From the NCBI RefSeq assembly GCF_036016955.1, contig NZ_JAYWXI010000002.1, positions 62,001 to 126,000 of the forward strand: a DNA stretch of 64,000 bases, given 5' to 3'. The stretch is from JAYWXI01 sp036016955 (lineage in GTDB: Bacteria > Bacteroidota > Bacteroidia > Flavobacteriales > Weeksellaceae). Made by a program: the position numbers and the translations under genes. How positions within the stretch are numbered: position 1 is the first letter of the stretch; each line of letters opens with the position of its first letter. Below are positions 50,324 through 59,200 of the stretch, piece after piece. The notes under the pieces are model-generated. The model was not told where the DNA came from. It made no database searches and saw only the letters and a program-made list of their open reading frames with translations.

Positions 50324-52315
50324 ATGAAATTTAATCTTTCCTCGGAATTTCAACCCACAGGCGACCAGCCCCAAGCCATCGAAAAATTGACCAACGGCAT
50401 CGAAAACGGCGAAAAATACCAAACCCTCTTAGGCGTTACCGGCTCTGGAAAAACCTTTACAATAGCTAATGTGGTAAAGAACATCCAACGCCCCACCATC
50501 ATACTGGCTCATAATAAAACCCTGGCCGCACAGCTCTTCATGGAGTTCAAAGAATTCTTTCCCGATAACGCCGTGGAGTACTTCGTCTCCTACTACGACT
50601 ACTACCAGCCAGAAGCCTATATCGCCACCACAGGAACCTATATCGAAAAAGACCTCTCCATTAACGAAGAGGTGGAAAAACTACGTCTTTCCGCCACCGC
50701 AAGCCTTCTTTCCGGAAGGCGGGACGTTCTGATTGTCGCTTCCGTATCTTGCATTTACGGTATCGGTAATCCCACCGAATTTCACAAAACCCTCATCTCA
50801 CTAGAAACCGGCAGCAAAACCACCCGAACCGCTTTTCTTCACTTGTTAGTTAATGCCCTATATTCCAGAACATTAAACGAATTTCAACGCGGAACCTTTC
50901 GGGTAAAAGGCGACGTTATCGACGTCTTTCCCGCCTATGCAGATAACGCCATCCGAGTGCAGTTTTTCGGTGACGAGATCGAAAAAATCCAAACATTCGA
51001 TCCGATTTCCGGCAACGTGGAAAGTAATTTCGACAAAATACAAATTTACCCCGCTAACCTCTTCGTAACCTCCAAAGAAACCCTAAACAGCGCCATAAGG
51101 GAAATTCAGGACGATTTGGTTCGGCAAGTGGACTTTTTCCAAAAAAACGACAAGCCGTTGGAAGCCAAACGATTGCAGGAAAGAACCGAACTGGATTTGG
51201 AAATGATAAAAGAATTAGGATACTGTTCCGGCATCGAAAACTACTCCCGCTACATGGACGGAAGGCTCCCCGGCTCCCGACCTTTCTGTCTTTTGGACTA
51301 TTTTCCGAAAGATTACCTGATGGTCATCGACGAATCTCATGTTACCATCCCGCAAGTGCACGCCATGTACGGCGGCGACCGTAGCCGAAAAGAAGCCCTC
51401 GTGGAATACGGATTCCGTCTACCGGCAGCCATGGACAACCGACCGCTAAAATTCTCGGAATTCGAGGAAATGCAAAATCAGGTGATTTATGTTTCGGCCA
51501 CACCCGCAGATTACGAACTGGAAAAAACCGGCGGCGAATACATCGAACAAATCATCCGCCCCACGGGTCTATTAGACCCCATCATCGAGGTAAGACCCAC
51601 CCATAACCAAATCGACGATTTGATGGAGGAAATCCAAAAAAGAGCCGAACTGGACGAAAGAGTCCTAGTCACCACCTTAACCAAAAAAATGGCGGAAGAA
51701 CTTACCAAATACTTCACCAAATTCGCCATACGCTGCCGCTACATCCACTCCGACGTGGAAACTTTGGAAAGAATCCAAATCATGCAGGATTTAAGAACAG
51801 GCCTCTTCGACGTTCTCATCGGGGTTAATCTCTTAAGAGAAGGACTCGATCTCCCCGAAGTTTCGCTGGTGGCCATTCTGGATGCCGATAAAGAAGGCAT
51901 GCTACGCTCTCGACGCTCCATGATACAAACTGTTGGGCGAGCCGCAAGAAACCTCAACGGAAAAGCCATCATGTATGCCGATAAAATCACCAAATCCATG
52001 CAAGCCACATTAGACGAAACCGAATACCGCCGAAAAAAACAACAACAATACAACGAAGTAAACGGCATTACCCCAAAACAAGTCAGCAAAAAAATATCCG
52101 AAACCTTGGTGGGAAGAGCCAAAGATTTTCCAGACGAAAAATACACCCAAAAAGAAATCTTACAAAAAGAAACCAAATCCTCCACTCAATACTCCCCTGA
52201 AGACCTCGAAAAACAAATTACCGAAAAACAAAAAGCAATGGAAGCCGCCGCTAAAAATTTGGACTTCATAAAAGCCGCTAAACTAAGAGACGAAATCGCC
52301 GCACTAAAAGGCTAA
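50324..52315 (+). CDS. uvrB: Excinuclease ABC subunit UvrB
   Basis: 663 residues, normal length. UvrB is the damage-verifying helicase of nucleotide excision repair. Walker A GVTGSGKT at residues 37-44; the beta-hairpin with 'YYDYYQPEAYI' near 87-97; 'VIDESHVTIPQ'; helicase motifs V-VI 'LIGVNLLREGLDLPEVSLVAILDADKEG' and 'QTVGRAARN'; and the C-terminal UvrC-binding UVR motif at about 625-660. No intact -7 element precedes it; TAGTTTCG (50311-50318 region) differs by one base. Confidence 0.97.
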   Translation: MKFNLSSEFQPTGDQPQAIEKLTNGIENGEKYQTLLGVTGSGKTFTIANVVKNIQRPTIILAHNKTLAAQLFMEFKEFFPDNAVEYFVSYYDYYQPEAYIATTGTYIEKDLSINEEVEKLRLSATASLLSGRRDVLIVASVSCIYGIGNPTEFHKTLISLETGSKTTRTAFLHLLVNALYSRTLNEFQRGTFRVKGDVIDVFPAYADNAIRVQFFGDEIEKIQTFDPISGNVESNFDKIQIYPANLFVTSKETLNSAIREIQDDLVRQVDFFQKNDKPLEAKRLQERTELDLEMIKELGYCSGIENYSRYMDGRLPGSRPFCLLDYFPKDYLMVIDESHVTIPQVHAMYGGDRSRKEALVEYGFRLPAAMDNRPLKFSEFEEMQNQVIYVSATPADYELEKTGGEYIEQIIRPTGLLDPIIEVRPTHNQIDDLMEEIQKRAELDERVLVTTLTKKMAEELTKYFTKFAIRCRYIHSDVETLERIQIMQDLRTGLFDVLIGVNLLREGLDLPEVSLVAILDADKEGMLRSRRSMIQTVGRAARNLNGKAIMYADKITKSMQATLDETEYRRKKQQQYNEVNGITPKQVSKKISETLVGRAKDFPDEKYTQKEILQKETKSSTQYSPEDLEKQITEKQKAMEAAAKNLDFIKAAKLRDEIAALKG

Positions 52316-52330
52316 AACAAAAGCACAAAA

Positions 52331-52358
52331 AAGAGCCGTTAAAAATTTAACGGCTCTT
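52331..52358. terminator. Bidirectional terminator, uvrB / DUF3820
   Basis: Perfect 13-bp stem AAGAGCCGTTAAA (52331-52343) / TTTAACGGCTCTT (52346-52358), A-rich on one side. It overlaps the stop codon of the DUF3820 gene. Confidence 0.8.
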
Positions 52359-52605
52359 AAAGTTGTCCACGGGACTTAAGATTTTTCCTAATCGGCTCCA
52401 AAATCGATGTTAACCCATTGATTTTTATCTCGTAAACCGTAGCCATCTGCATCCCCAATCGCCCCTGCGGAAAACCACCCTGCCTCGAAAACCACTCCAA
52501 ATAAGACACCGGTAAATCCGCCAAAACCACTCCCTTAAATTTGCCAAAAGGCATTTTGACCACGTTTATCTCCTCAAGAATTTCAGGAGCCATGCCTTCC
52601 ATCAT
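52357..52605 (-). CDS. DUF3820 family protein
   Basis: 82 residues. Matches DUF3820 in order: 'MPFGKFKGVVLADLPVSYLEWF', read as MPFGKxKG and LPxxYLxWF, then 'GFPQGRLGMQM' and 'VYEIKINGL'. Function unknown; some family members are fused to exonuclease-like domains. Its start overlaps the stop of the AI-2E gene (ATGA at 52602-52605), so it is translated together with that gene. Confidence 0.85.
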   Translation of the reverse strand: MMEGMAPEILEEINVVKMPFGKFKGVVLADLPVSYLEWFSRQGGFPQGRLGMQMATVYEIKINGLTSILEPIRKNLKSRGQL

Positions 52606-53687
52606 ATCGTTAAATCTATTTTTTTCTCGATTTCTTTTGGCTCGGGCATAATCAATTCATTACTGTCATCGTCGCTAAATTCATCCCGGTAAACCTGAAT
52701 GAGCAACACCGTCATCGAAACCAAAATCGGCCCGAAAACCAACCCCATAAACCCAAAAAGATTCATCCCCATGATAATCCCGAAAACCGTATTCAAAGGA
52801 TGAATATCCTCCAACTTTTTAAGTAAAGTAAACCTTAAAACATTATCCGTAACCCCCACAATCACAAGGCTATAAATAAGCACTCCTATCCCACCGAACA
52901 TATTTCCCTCGGCAATCATGAAAATAGCAACCGGAACGTAAACAATCGCCGCTCCCACAATCGGAATCATGGACGTTACCGAAGTAAGCGCAAATAAAAG
53001 CACCGGGCTCGGAGCCCCAAAAATAAGATAGCCTATCAAGCCAACCAATCCTTGGCCCAAAGCCACCACAGGAATCCCCACCGCATTAGCAACCACCAAC
53101 TTACGGAATTTATCTCCAATCTTGTTGATGTTCGCCCTCTTCAAAGGCATGGCACTTTTGACCAATTGCTCAAAAAAACGGGGTTTCTCCAACATGAAGA
53201 ATAACATGAAAAACATAGAAAGGACAATCGTAAGGGTATTAAGAGTTCCACTCACTGCGGTGGTGGAAATTTTAGCCGCCGAATCCTTCAACTTATCCAA
53301 ATTTTCCTGACTCAGCACGTCAAACCCGGTCTCACCGAGTATGAACGAACGGATTTTCTCCAAAAACGCATTGAATTTATCCATATAAGCCTGACTATCC
53401 CCCAGTTTCGCCACCAACATATCCACCAATAGGTAAACCGGAATAATAAGAACCACAACGGAAACCACAATAATGAAAATAGACGCCCAAAACGGAGACC
53501 AATTTTTCTTCTCCTGAAGATAAAAATTAAAATCCCTGGAAACAATGTAAAGCGTAAGCGCCCCCAAAAGCGAAGGAATAAACAAAGACAAATGGTATGC
53601 CATCAGCCCCAGCAAAACCGTGATGAGAAGAATGAGAAACACCTGCTTAATCTTGGTTTCACTAATCGATTTGTTGTTGTATTTCAT
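52602..53687 (-). CDS. AI-2E family transporter (UPF0118 permease)
   Basis: 361 residues with about eight membrane spans. A hydrophobic pair near residues 12-65, a charged extracytoplasmic segment at about 85-140, then the conserved core 'GQGLVGLIGYLIFGAPSPVLLFALTSVTSMIPIVGAAIVYVPVAI', seen as overlapping shorter motifs. Members move autoinducer-2, or act as Na+(Li+)/H+ antiporters, so substrate is open; no LuxS or Lsr genes are seen here. Promoter at 53733-53740. Confidence 0.87.
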   Translation of the reverse strand: MKYNNKSISETKIKQVFLILLITVLLGLMAYHLSLFIPSLLGALTLYIVSRDFNFYLQEKKNWSPFWASIFIIVVSVVVLIIPVYLLVDMLVAKLGDSQAYMDKFNAFLEKIRSFILGETGFDVLSQENLDKLKDSAAKISTTAVSGTLNTLTIVLSMFFMLFFMLEKPRFFEQLVKSAMPLKRANINKIGDKFRKLVVANAVGIPVVALGQGLVGLIGYLIFGAPSPVLLFALTSVTSMIPIVGAAIVYVPVAIFMIAEGNMFGGIGVLIYSLVIVGVTDNVLRFTLLKKLEDIHPLNTVFGIIMGMNLFGFMGLVFGPILVSMTVLLIQVYRDEFSDDDSNELIMPEPKEIEKKIDLTI

Positions 53688-53732
53688 AAGAAAAATGAAT
53701 TAAATCTAAAAAAAAGCCTTTCTAAACGCACC

Positions 53733-53740
53733 CAAAAGTA
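53733..53740 (-). promoter_or_regulatory. Promoter -7 element TACTTTTG for the AI-2E/DUF3820 genes
   Basis: Exact TAnnTTTG match, 45 nt before the start codon at 53687. Confidence 0.55.
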
Positions 53741-53787
53741 CAAATTTGAACCAACGGTTTTTTATATCTATTCCCGTTTTTTTTACA

Positions 53788-54507
53788 TCATCGCACCTCG
53801 TTATAAATCTTACGGTAAAGCGCATAAATCACCGCATTCCAAAAAGGAAAAGTAAAGAGACCGCCCACTAACGTCATCACTCCAAAATACTTGAATGCAA
53901 ATGCCACAAAACTGCAAACCAAAACTTCCAAAGGAAACCGAACCACCCCTTTATAACTCAATTTCAAAGCCTCTAATAGCCGCTTGTCCATAAAAAACAT
54001 CAAAGGCGCGCAAAACAACGTCGCCAAAACCCAAAGCCCCCCCAAAAACAACGTCGGCAAAACATTGGTATAAACCATAAACCAAAGCAAATAAAACCCC
54101 AGATAGATAAAAAAATTAGCCCCCGAATACCCCGCAAAAAGATCGGCCAATTCCGGACGCTCCCCCTCATCCATCTTCCGATAAATCTTCAGAAGCCCCA
54201 TGTTGAGCGGGTGAAGGAAAACCATCGTTCCGAGCACAATCCAATTGAAACGAATATAGTTAGGGTCTTTGGATAAGACTTTAACGCCTTCCATATAAGC
54301 CTCCATCCCTTGTTTCATTTTAAGCGACAACGCCTCATACTGAGCCATAATGCCTAACCGCTCCGAAAAATACAGCACCACCAGCAGAAGAATCGAGCCA
54401 TAGATTAAGGTAAAAAACAGTTGATAAAACAGCGTCCGGCTCCAATATCTAAAAGCCTGAGTCAAAATCTCACCGATACCGCCGCCTTGGGAATGGTTTG
54501 TTTGCAT
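53788..54507 (-). CDS. Multi-span membrane protein, unknown function
   Basis: 239 residues. Five to six hydrophobic segments (about 25-50, 86-105, 130-150, 155-180, 195-230) and a cytosolic start 'QTNHSQGGGIGEILTQAFRYWSRTL' typical of small membrane proteins with a Pro/Gly-free leader helix. The layout recalls the glycerophosphoryl-diester/DUF975-like integral membrane group, but I cannot place it in a named family. Divergent from pabB, with back-to-back promoters. Confidence 0.7.
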   Translation of the reverse strand: MQTNHSQGGGIGEILTQAFRYWSRTLFYQLFFTLIYGSILLLVVLYFSERLGIMAQYEALSLKMKQGMEAYMEGVKVLSKDPNYIRFNWIVLGTMVFLHPLNMGLLKIYRKMDEGERPELADLFAGYSGANFFIYLGFYLLWFMVYTNVLPTLFLGGLWVLATLFCAPLMFFMDKRLLEALKLSYKGVVRFPLEVLVCSFVAFAFKYFGVMTLVGGLFTFPFWNAVIYALYRKIYNEVR

Positions 54508-54526
54508 TTCGTCCGTTAATTTTCTG

Positions 54527-54534
54527 CAAAAGTA
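54527..54534 (-). promoter_or_regulatory. Promoter -7 element TACTTTTG for the membrane protein gene
   Basis: Exact minus-strand TAnnTTTG match, 19 nt before the ATG at 54507, only 13 bp from the pabB -7 element on the other strand. Confidence 0.6.
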
Positions 54535-54547
54535 ACATTAAAAAAAT

Positions 54548-54555
54548 TACATTTG
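54548..54555 (+). promoter_or_regulatory. Promoter -7 element TACATTTG for pabB
   Basis: Exact TAnnTTTG match followed by CGGG and the GTG start at 54560, predicting a leaderless mRNA with a GTG start. Confidence 0.6.
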
Positions 54556-54559
54556 CGGG

Positions 54560-55540
54560 GTGAAACCGGAAATTAAAAATGCTTTTGAACAAATGGATCA
54601 GCTCGCCCTTGCGCGCGTCCCGTTCTTTTTTATGTTTGATTTTTTGATGCAGCAAAGCATCGTATGCCCCGAAGACAGCCTTGAAGAAAAAGGCTTATTC
54701 ATTGATTTTCCGAATTTTACAAACACAAAAACCAAAGATACTTCATCAAAAAAAACACTGGAAATCAAAGCCTTTCCCGAAGATTTAGCCGCTTACCAAA
54801 AAGGCTTCGAAATCGTCCAAAATCATTTAAAACAAGGCAACTCCTATTTGGTGAACTACACGAGAAAAACACCGATCGAACTGAACCTTTCCCTCGAAGA
54901 AATCCATCTTCGCGCCAAGGCGAAATACAAAATTTACTATAAAGACCGTTTTGTATGCTTCTCCCCCGAAACCTTCGTGGAAATAAACAACGACGTCATC
55001 TCTACTCACCCCATGAAAGGCACCATTGACGCCGCAAAGCCCGATGCTGCCCAGCAATTGAAAAATAATCCCAAAGAAAAAGCCGAACACTACACCGTCG
55101 TCGATCTTCTTCGGAACGATTTAAGCACGGTGGCTGACCATGTGCAGGTGGTCGATTTTCAAAGAATAGACTATCTGGAAACCAACCGGAAAAACCTTTT
55201 CGCCATGAGTTCCGAAATCAAAGGCGTTATAAAGCCCGAATACCAAAACAAAATAGGAAGCCTCATGCGAAACCTTCTTCCCGCTGGTTCAATTTTAGGC
55301 GCGCCAAAACCCAAAACCCTGCAAATTGTATTGGAAGCCGAAAAATACAATCGCGGATGGTACAGCGGCGTGAGCGGATGGTTCGACGGAAAAAACCTCG
55401 ACAGCTGCGTCATGATCCGATTCATCGAAAAAGAAAATAACCGGTTCTTTTTCAAAAGCGGCGGCGGACTCACCCATCAAAGCCAACTTCAGGAAGAATA
55501 CGAAGAAATGAAAAACAAAATCTATGTCCCGGTTTATTGA
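54560..55540 (+). CDS. pabB: Aminodeoxychorismate synthase component I PabB
   Basis: 326 residues from GTG 54560, shorter than the about 450 of E. coli PabB because the N-terminal part is reduced. It turns chorismate and ammonia into 4-amino-4-deoxychorismate for folate. Seen: 'QGNSYLVNYTRKTPI', 'FSPETFVEI', 'HPMKGT', 'EHYTVVDLLRNDLS', 'GSILGAPKPKT' and 'GWYSGVSGWFDG', the chorismate-binding core. The partner glutaminase PabA is not in the window. Overlaps pabC by 17 bp, as expected for this pathway. Confidence 0.9.
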   Translation: MKPEIKNAFEQMDQLALARVPFFFMFDFLMQQSIVCPEDSLEEKGLFIDFPNFTNTKTKDTSSKKTLEIKAFPEDLAAYQKGFEIVQNHLKQGNSYLVNYTRKTPIELNLSLEEIHLRAKAKYKIYYKDRFVCFSPETFVEINNDVISTHPMKGTIDAAKPDAAQQLKNNPKEKAEHYTVVDLLRNDLSTVADHVQVVDFQRIDYLETNRKNLFAMSSEIKGVIKPEYQNKIGSLMRNLLPAGSILGAPKPKTLQIVLEAEKYNRGWYSGVSGWFDGKNLDSCVMIRFIEKENNRFFFKSGGGLTHQSQLQEEYEEMKNKIYVPVY

Positions 55541-56147
55541 AAGCATCCAAATTAAAGACGGAAAAGTATTCCTGCTCGACCTTCACCAAAAAAGAGTCAA
55601 CCAAACTTTTCTGCATTTCGGCCGTCCCCAAATGCTAAACCTAACCGAACTTTTCCTTGCCTTGCCTTGCCTAGAAAAAGGCCTGTACAAATGGCGTATC
55701 GCATACGACTTGCAAGGAAACGTTCAGAGTCAAATTCTGCCCTACACTCTGCCTAATCTCAAAAATTTCGCGCTGGTGGTAAACGATGAAATATCCTACC
55801 CCTACAAAAATGAAGACCGGACACTGCTAAACGAAATCAAAACACAATGCCCGGCCCAAGAAGCCATCATTGTAAAAAACGGAACCGTTACCGACACTAC
55901 TTTCTCCAACCTTATTTTTTTAAAAAAACAAACTTGGTTCACCCCTGCGTCTTTCCTCCTGAATGGCGTCCAACGTCAACATCTTTTGAATACCAACAAA
56001 ATAAAAGAAGAAGAAATCACTTTAGATAACATTAATGAATTTTCTCATTTCCAAATCATTAATTCAATGAATGGATTAAACCCCTCCTCTATTTATCCCT
56101 TAGAAGCCATTATGAACTTACCTGGTTTCAGACAACAGATAGTTTGA
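55524..56147 (+). CDS. pabC: Aminodeoxychorismate lyase PabC (class IV aminotransferase fold)
   Basis: 207 residues, somewhat shorter than the usual 270. PLP enzyme that splits aminodeoxychorismate into 4-aminobenzoate and pyruvate. The C-terminal half has 'EAIIVKNGTVTDTTFSNLIF' and 'FLLNGVQRQHLL', class IV motifs; the reduced N-terminus resembles other flavobacterial PabC-like proteins. The assignment rests on the overlap with pabB; branched-chain or D-amino-acid aminotransferase would be the alternative on sequence alone. Confidence 0.82.
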   Translation: MSRFIESIQIKDGKVFLLDLHQKRVNQTFLHFGRPQMLNLTELFLALPCLEKGLYKWRIAYDLQGNVQSQILPYTLPNLKNFALVVNDEISYPYKNEDRTLLNEIKTQCPAQEAIIVKNGTVTDTTFSNLIFLKKQTWFTPASFLLNGVQRQHLLNTNKIKEEEITLDNINEFSHFQIINSMNGLNPSSIYPLEAIMNLPGFRQQIV

Positions 56148-56174
56148 ATACCTTTCCTCTCTTTAAAAAATAAA

Positions 56175-56200
56175 TCGGCTGCCCTAAAAAGAGCAGCCGA
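56175..56200. terminator. Hairpin between pabC and the T9SS protease gene
   Basis: 8-bp stem TCGGCTGC (56175-56182) / GCAGCCGA (56193-56200), with A-rich flanks on both sides; can act in both directions between convergent genes. Confidence 0.65.
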
Positions 56201-56227
56201 AAATTTAAAGTTAAGATTTAAGTCAGA

Positions 56228-59200
56228 TTACTTAACCATCAGTTTAACCGATTGTTTTCCATTGGAAGAATCGACAACGTTCAGAATATAAACCCCTTTA
56301 GGGTATTTACGAAGATCCAGCGATGTCTTAGCTTCATCCGAAGACTTGCTCTCCACTAGTTTACCCGACATATCGTAAACCGTAAACTGCTGCTTACCGC
56401 TTACCCCTACATTCTCCACAACGAACAAGCCGTCCGAAGGATTAGGATAAACCTTCAAGCCTTTACCGAATCCCGAAACATCGGATACGGAAAGCGTTGA
56501 CGCATCCACCGTAATCACAACTTCCTCAGAACGAGCACCATCCGAATAAACCGCTTTCACACCATATTGGTAAACGCCTTTATTCTGAAGCGTCTCATTA
56601 TAAGCCGTCTTAGCAATTCCTTGCAGTTCCTGAACCAAAGTACCGTCTTTAGAAACCTCGAAACCGATAAGAGAAGGCAAATCGTTTACCGCTGTGGTAA
56701 CATATCCTTCAGAAGCCACCACCGGCTCTTCCGGAGCAACATAGACCAGCTCTTTAGGATTATCCGGCCTCAATTCCTGCGGTCCTTCGGGTTCTCTAAC
56801 TTCCTTAGCAACCTTGGATGTATTGGAATACGGATCTTTATAACCTATCTCAATATCATCCAAAATCAGATAGAACCCATTGTCCTCTTTCTTCGTATTA
56901 TGAACAAAAGCCAAATGCATCTCTTTTTGATTGTATCCCGATAAATCCACTATTACATTGGTGAATGCCTTTCTCTCACCAGAGGCCGGGAAGTCGTAGA
57001 TTTTGGTTCCTTGCTGCACCTCCTCTTTAGTAGGCATTGTACCATCGGCTTTCGCTTCAACAAGGTAAACGGAATATCTTTCAGGGAACATATGCTTCAC
57101 CCAGAAACTTAACTGTTCGGCTCCGGATTTAATCTTCTCTGTAACCAACCAGTTATTTGCAGTGAACGCACGCCTTGCAATCGTCCAAGAGTCTGATTTT
57201 GCAGAATAAAGCCCCGAACGGGTATTTCCTGCCACCTTATTAACATACCATTTTTCGTTATCTCCATCCACATCATAATTGCCTAACACAGACGATAACG
57301 TTTCTCCTGCTTCAAATCCCTGGATATAAGCCGGTACCATTTGAGGCCTCACCCATTTCAGTTTCAACTCTTTAGTGTCCTGATTCAAATCGTAAGTTAA
57401 ATCCTTAACCGGCTTATGCGTTTCCTCCACATTAACATCCACCGTTTTCACTACCGAATTTACCGGCGAGGTCGAAGTAAGCGTAACTTTGTAGGCCCCT
57501 ACCTTTCCGAATTTAATTTGAGGATTAGTCGAAGTGGCCGATGTACCATTGATGAATTCTACTTGATCCGAAGGGGTCACCGTCCATTGGAAGGCTGGTG
57601 CAGGATAACCTACCGAAGTATTAGATGCCGTTACCGACTGACCCTTGTAAATGTTATATGTGTTCAATGTAAACGCAGCCGTAGCGTTCGTACTAGTTAC
57701 ATTAATGTGGTTGGCTTTCTCCAATACATTCGATCCAAACGAGTTGGAAGCCTCCAAACGAGCCGTATAAGTTCCGTTTTCGCTAAATTGAACCTGCGGA
57801 TTTTCCGAAGAATCATTCGTTCCGTTAACGAATTGATACGTCGAAGGCGTAAAGCTCCACTTGTATGTCGAAGGAACTCCCGAAGGTCCTTCAACCTGCT
57901 GACTAAAGGTTACCGTATCGCCATACTTGTGCGTAGTGGTTTTATTTGCTGAAAATTCCACCGCAGGAGCCGATTCTTCCACATAGTAGAACGACACATC
58001 ATCCAAAAGAAATGCATAAGATTTTTGATCTGCCTCTGCCTTGTTTTGGAAACCTACATAATAAATTCCATCACTGTCCGGCGTAAAGATATAAGACCTT
58101 TTGGTGTAATTAGGCCCTGCAACCACACTCTCCGAAGTAATCGGCTTCGTCATATCGACTGCTTTCGGCGAAGTTCCGAAAGCCACATTTAGTTTTTCGT
58201 CAAAAGGTTGCAATTTCCGATCGAAGAAAACCACACGGTAAGGCTTTCCTCCCTTCAATTTCAAAGGATTGGAGAAAAGCCAGTCGTTCGTCCCCTCCCC
58301 TTGGTTAGGCCAGTTGATCGCAAAACTCGCCCCTGTTCTTGAAAAGCGTGTATCATCATACTTCCGCCAAGTTCTTCCATCTCCATCCACATCTTCAGAT
58401 GCCCATCCGTAGGTCGCAAAATCCTTCTCAAAACCAAAACCATGTTTACTATTAGGAACGGTCAAATTAGCCACCGTACCAAACGTTCTAAATGACGCTC
58501 TGTTATTAACCGAAATTTCATCCTGAGCATAAGCCACCTCGGCCATAATCTCATAATTCACAAACGAACGACTGAAGTCCATTAGAACCTCCTTATCAAC
58601 CGCTGTTCCGGGTGCCAAATTATCAATATCAATCGTTCCTTCTGAAACGACGCTATTGCCATCGTCTTTATTAATCAATTTGTAATTGATTTTCGCTCCG
58701 TTAATTACCTCAGCCCCTTTATTTTCATAATTAAATATAACAGGCGTACTGTCGGTGTAGTTTTCAACCGTCTGATTGGTATAAATCTTATTTAAAGCCA
58801 AATCATGCGCCAAATTTTGGTTAATTCCCGTAACAACCAATGAAAAAGCCTGTGCCTGATCTCCTTTCAATTCCCCCTTGTGGGAAACCACCAATTGGTA
58901 AACCGCACCCGCCTCAGGAGTATCGATAACCACTTGCTCCACATTATCCACGACATTATCTCCCTTGGTTGCCGGATTATTAGGATGCTCGGGGTCAAGT
59001 ACCCAAGGCTTAAACTCATTTCCGTTTTTCAAAATCTTAATGTCCAAGTCGTTGACCAATGTCTTCGTACGGTCATTAAGCACCGCCTCATTAGGCAATG
59101 TGGTGGGCGCTGGATCTGTCCAAACAATCATGGCCTTTAACGGTACTTTGCCATCAGCCGTTAGATCGATCGTTTGTGTTTCGCCCGGATTTAAAGTATG

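Noticed and set aside
57416..57952. 178-aa plus-strand frame inside the protease gene
   Set aside because: Arg/Ser-rich shadow of the repeats in the protease gene; no support as a gene.
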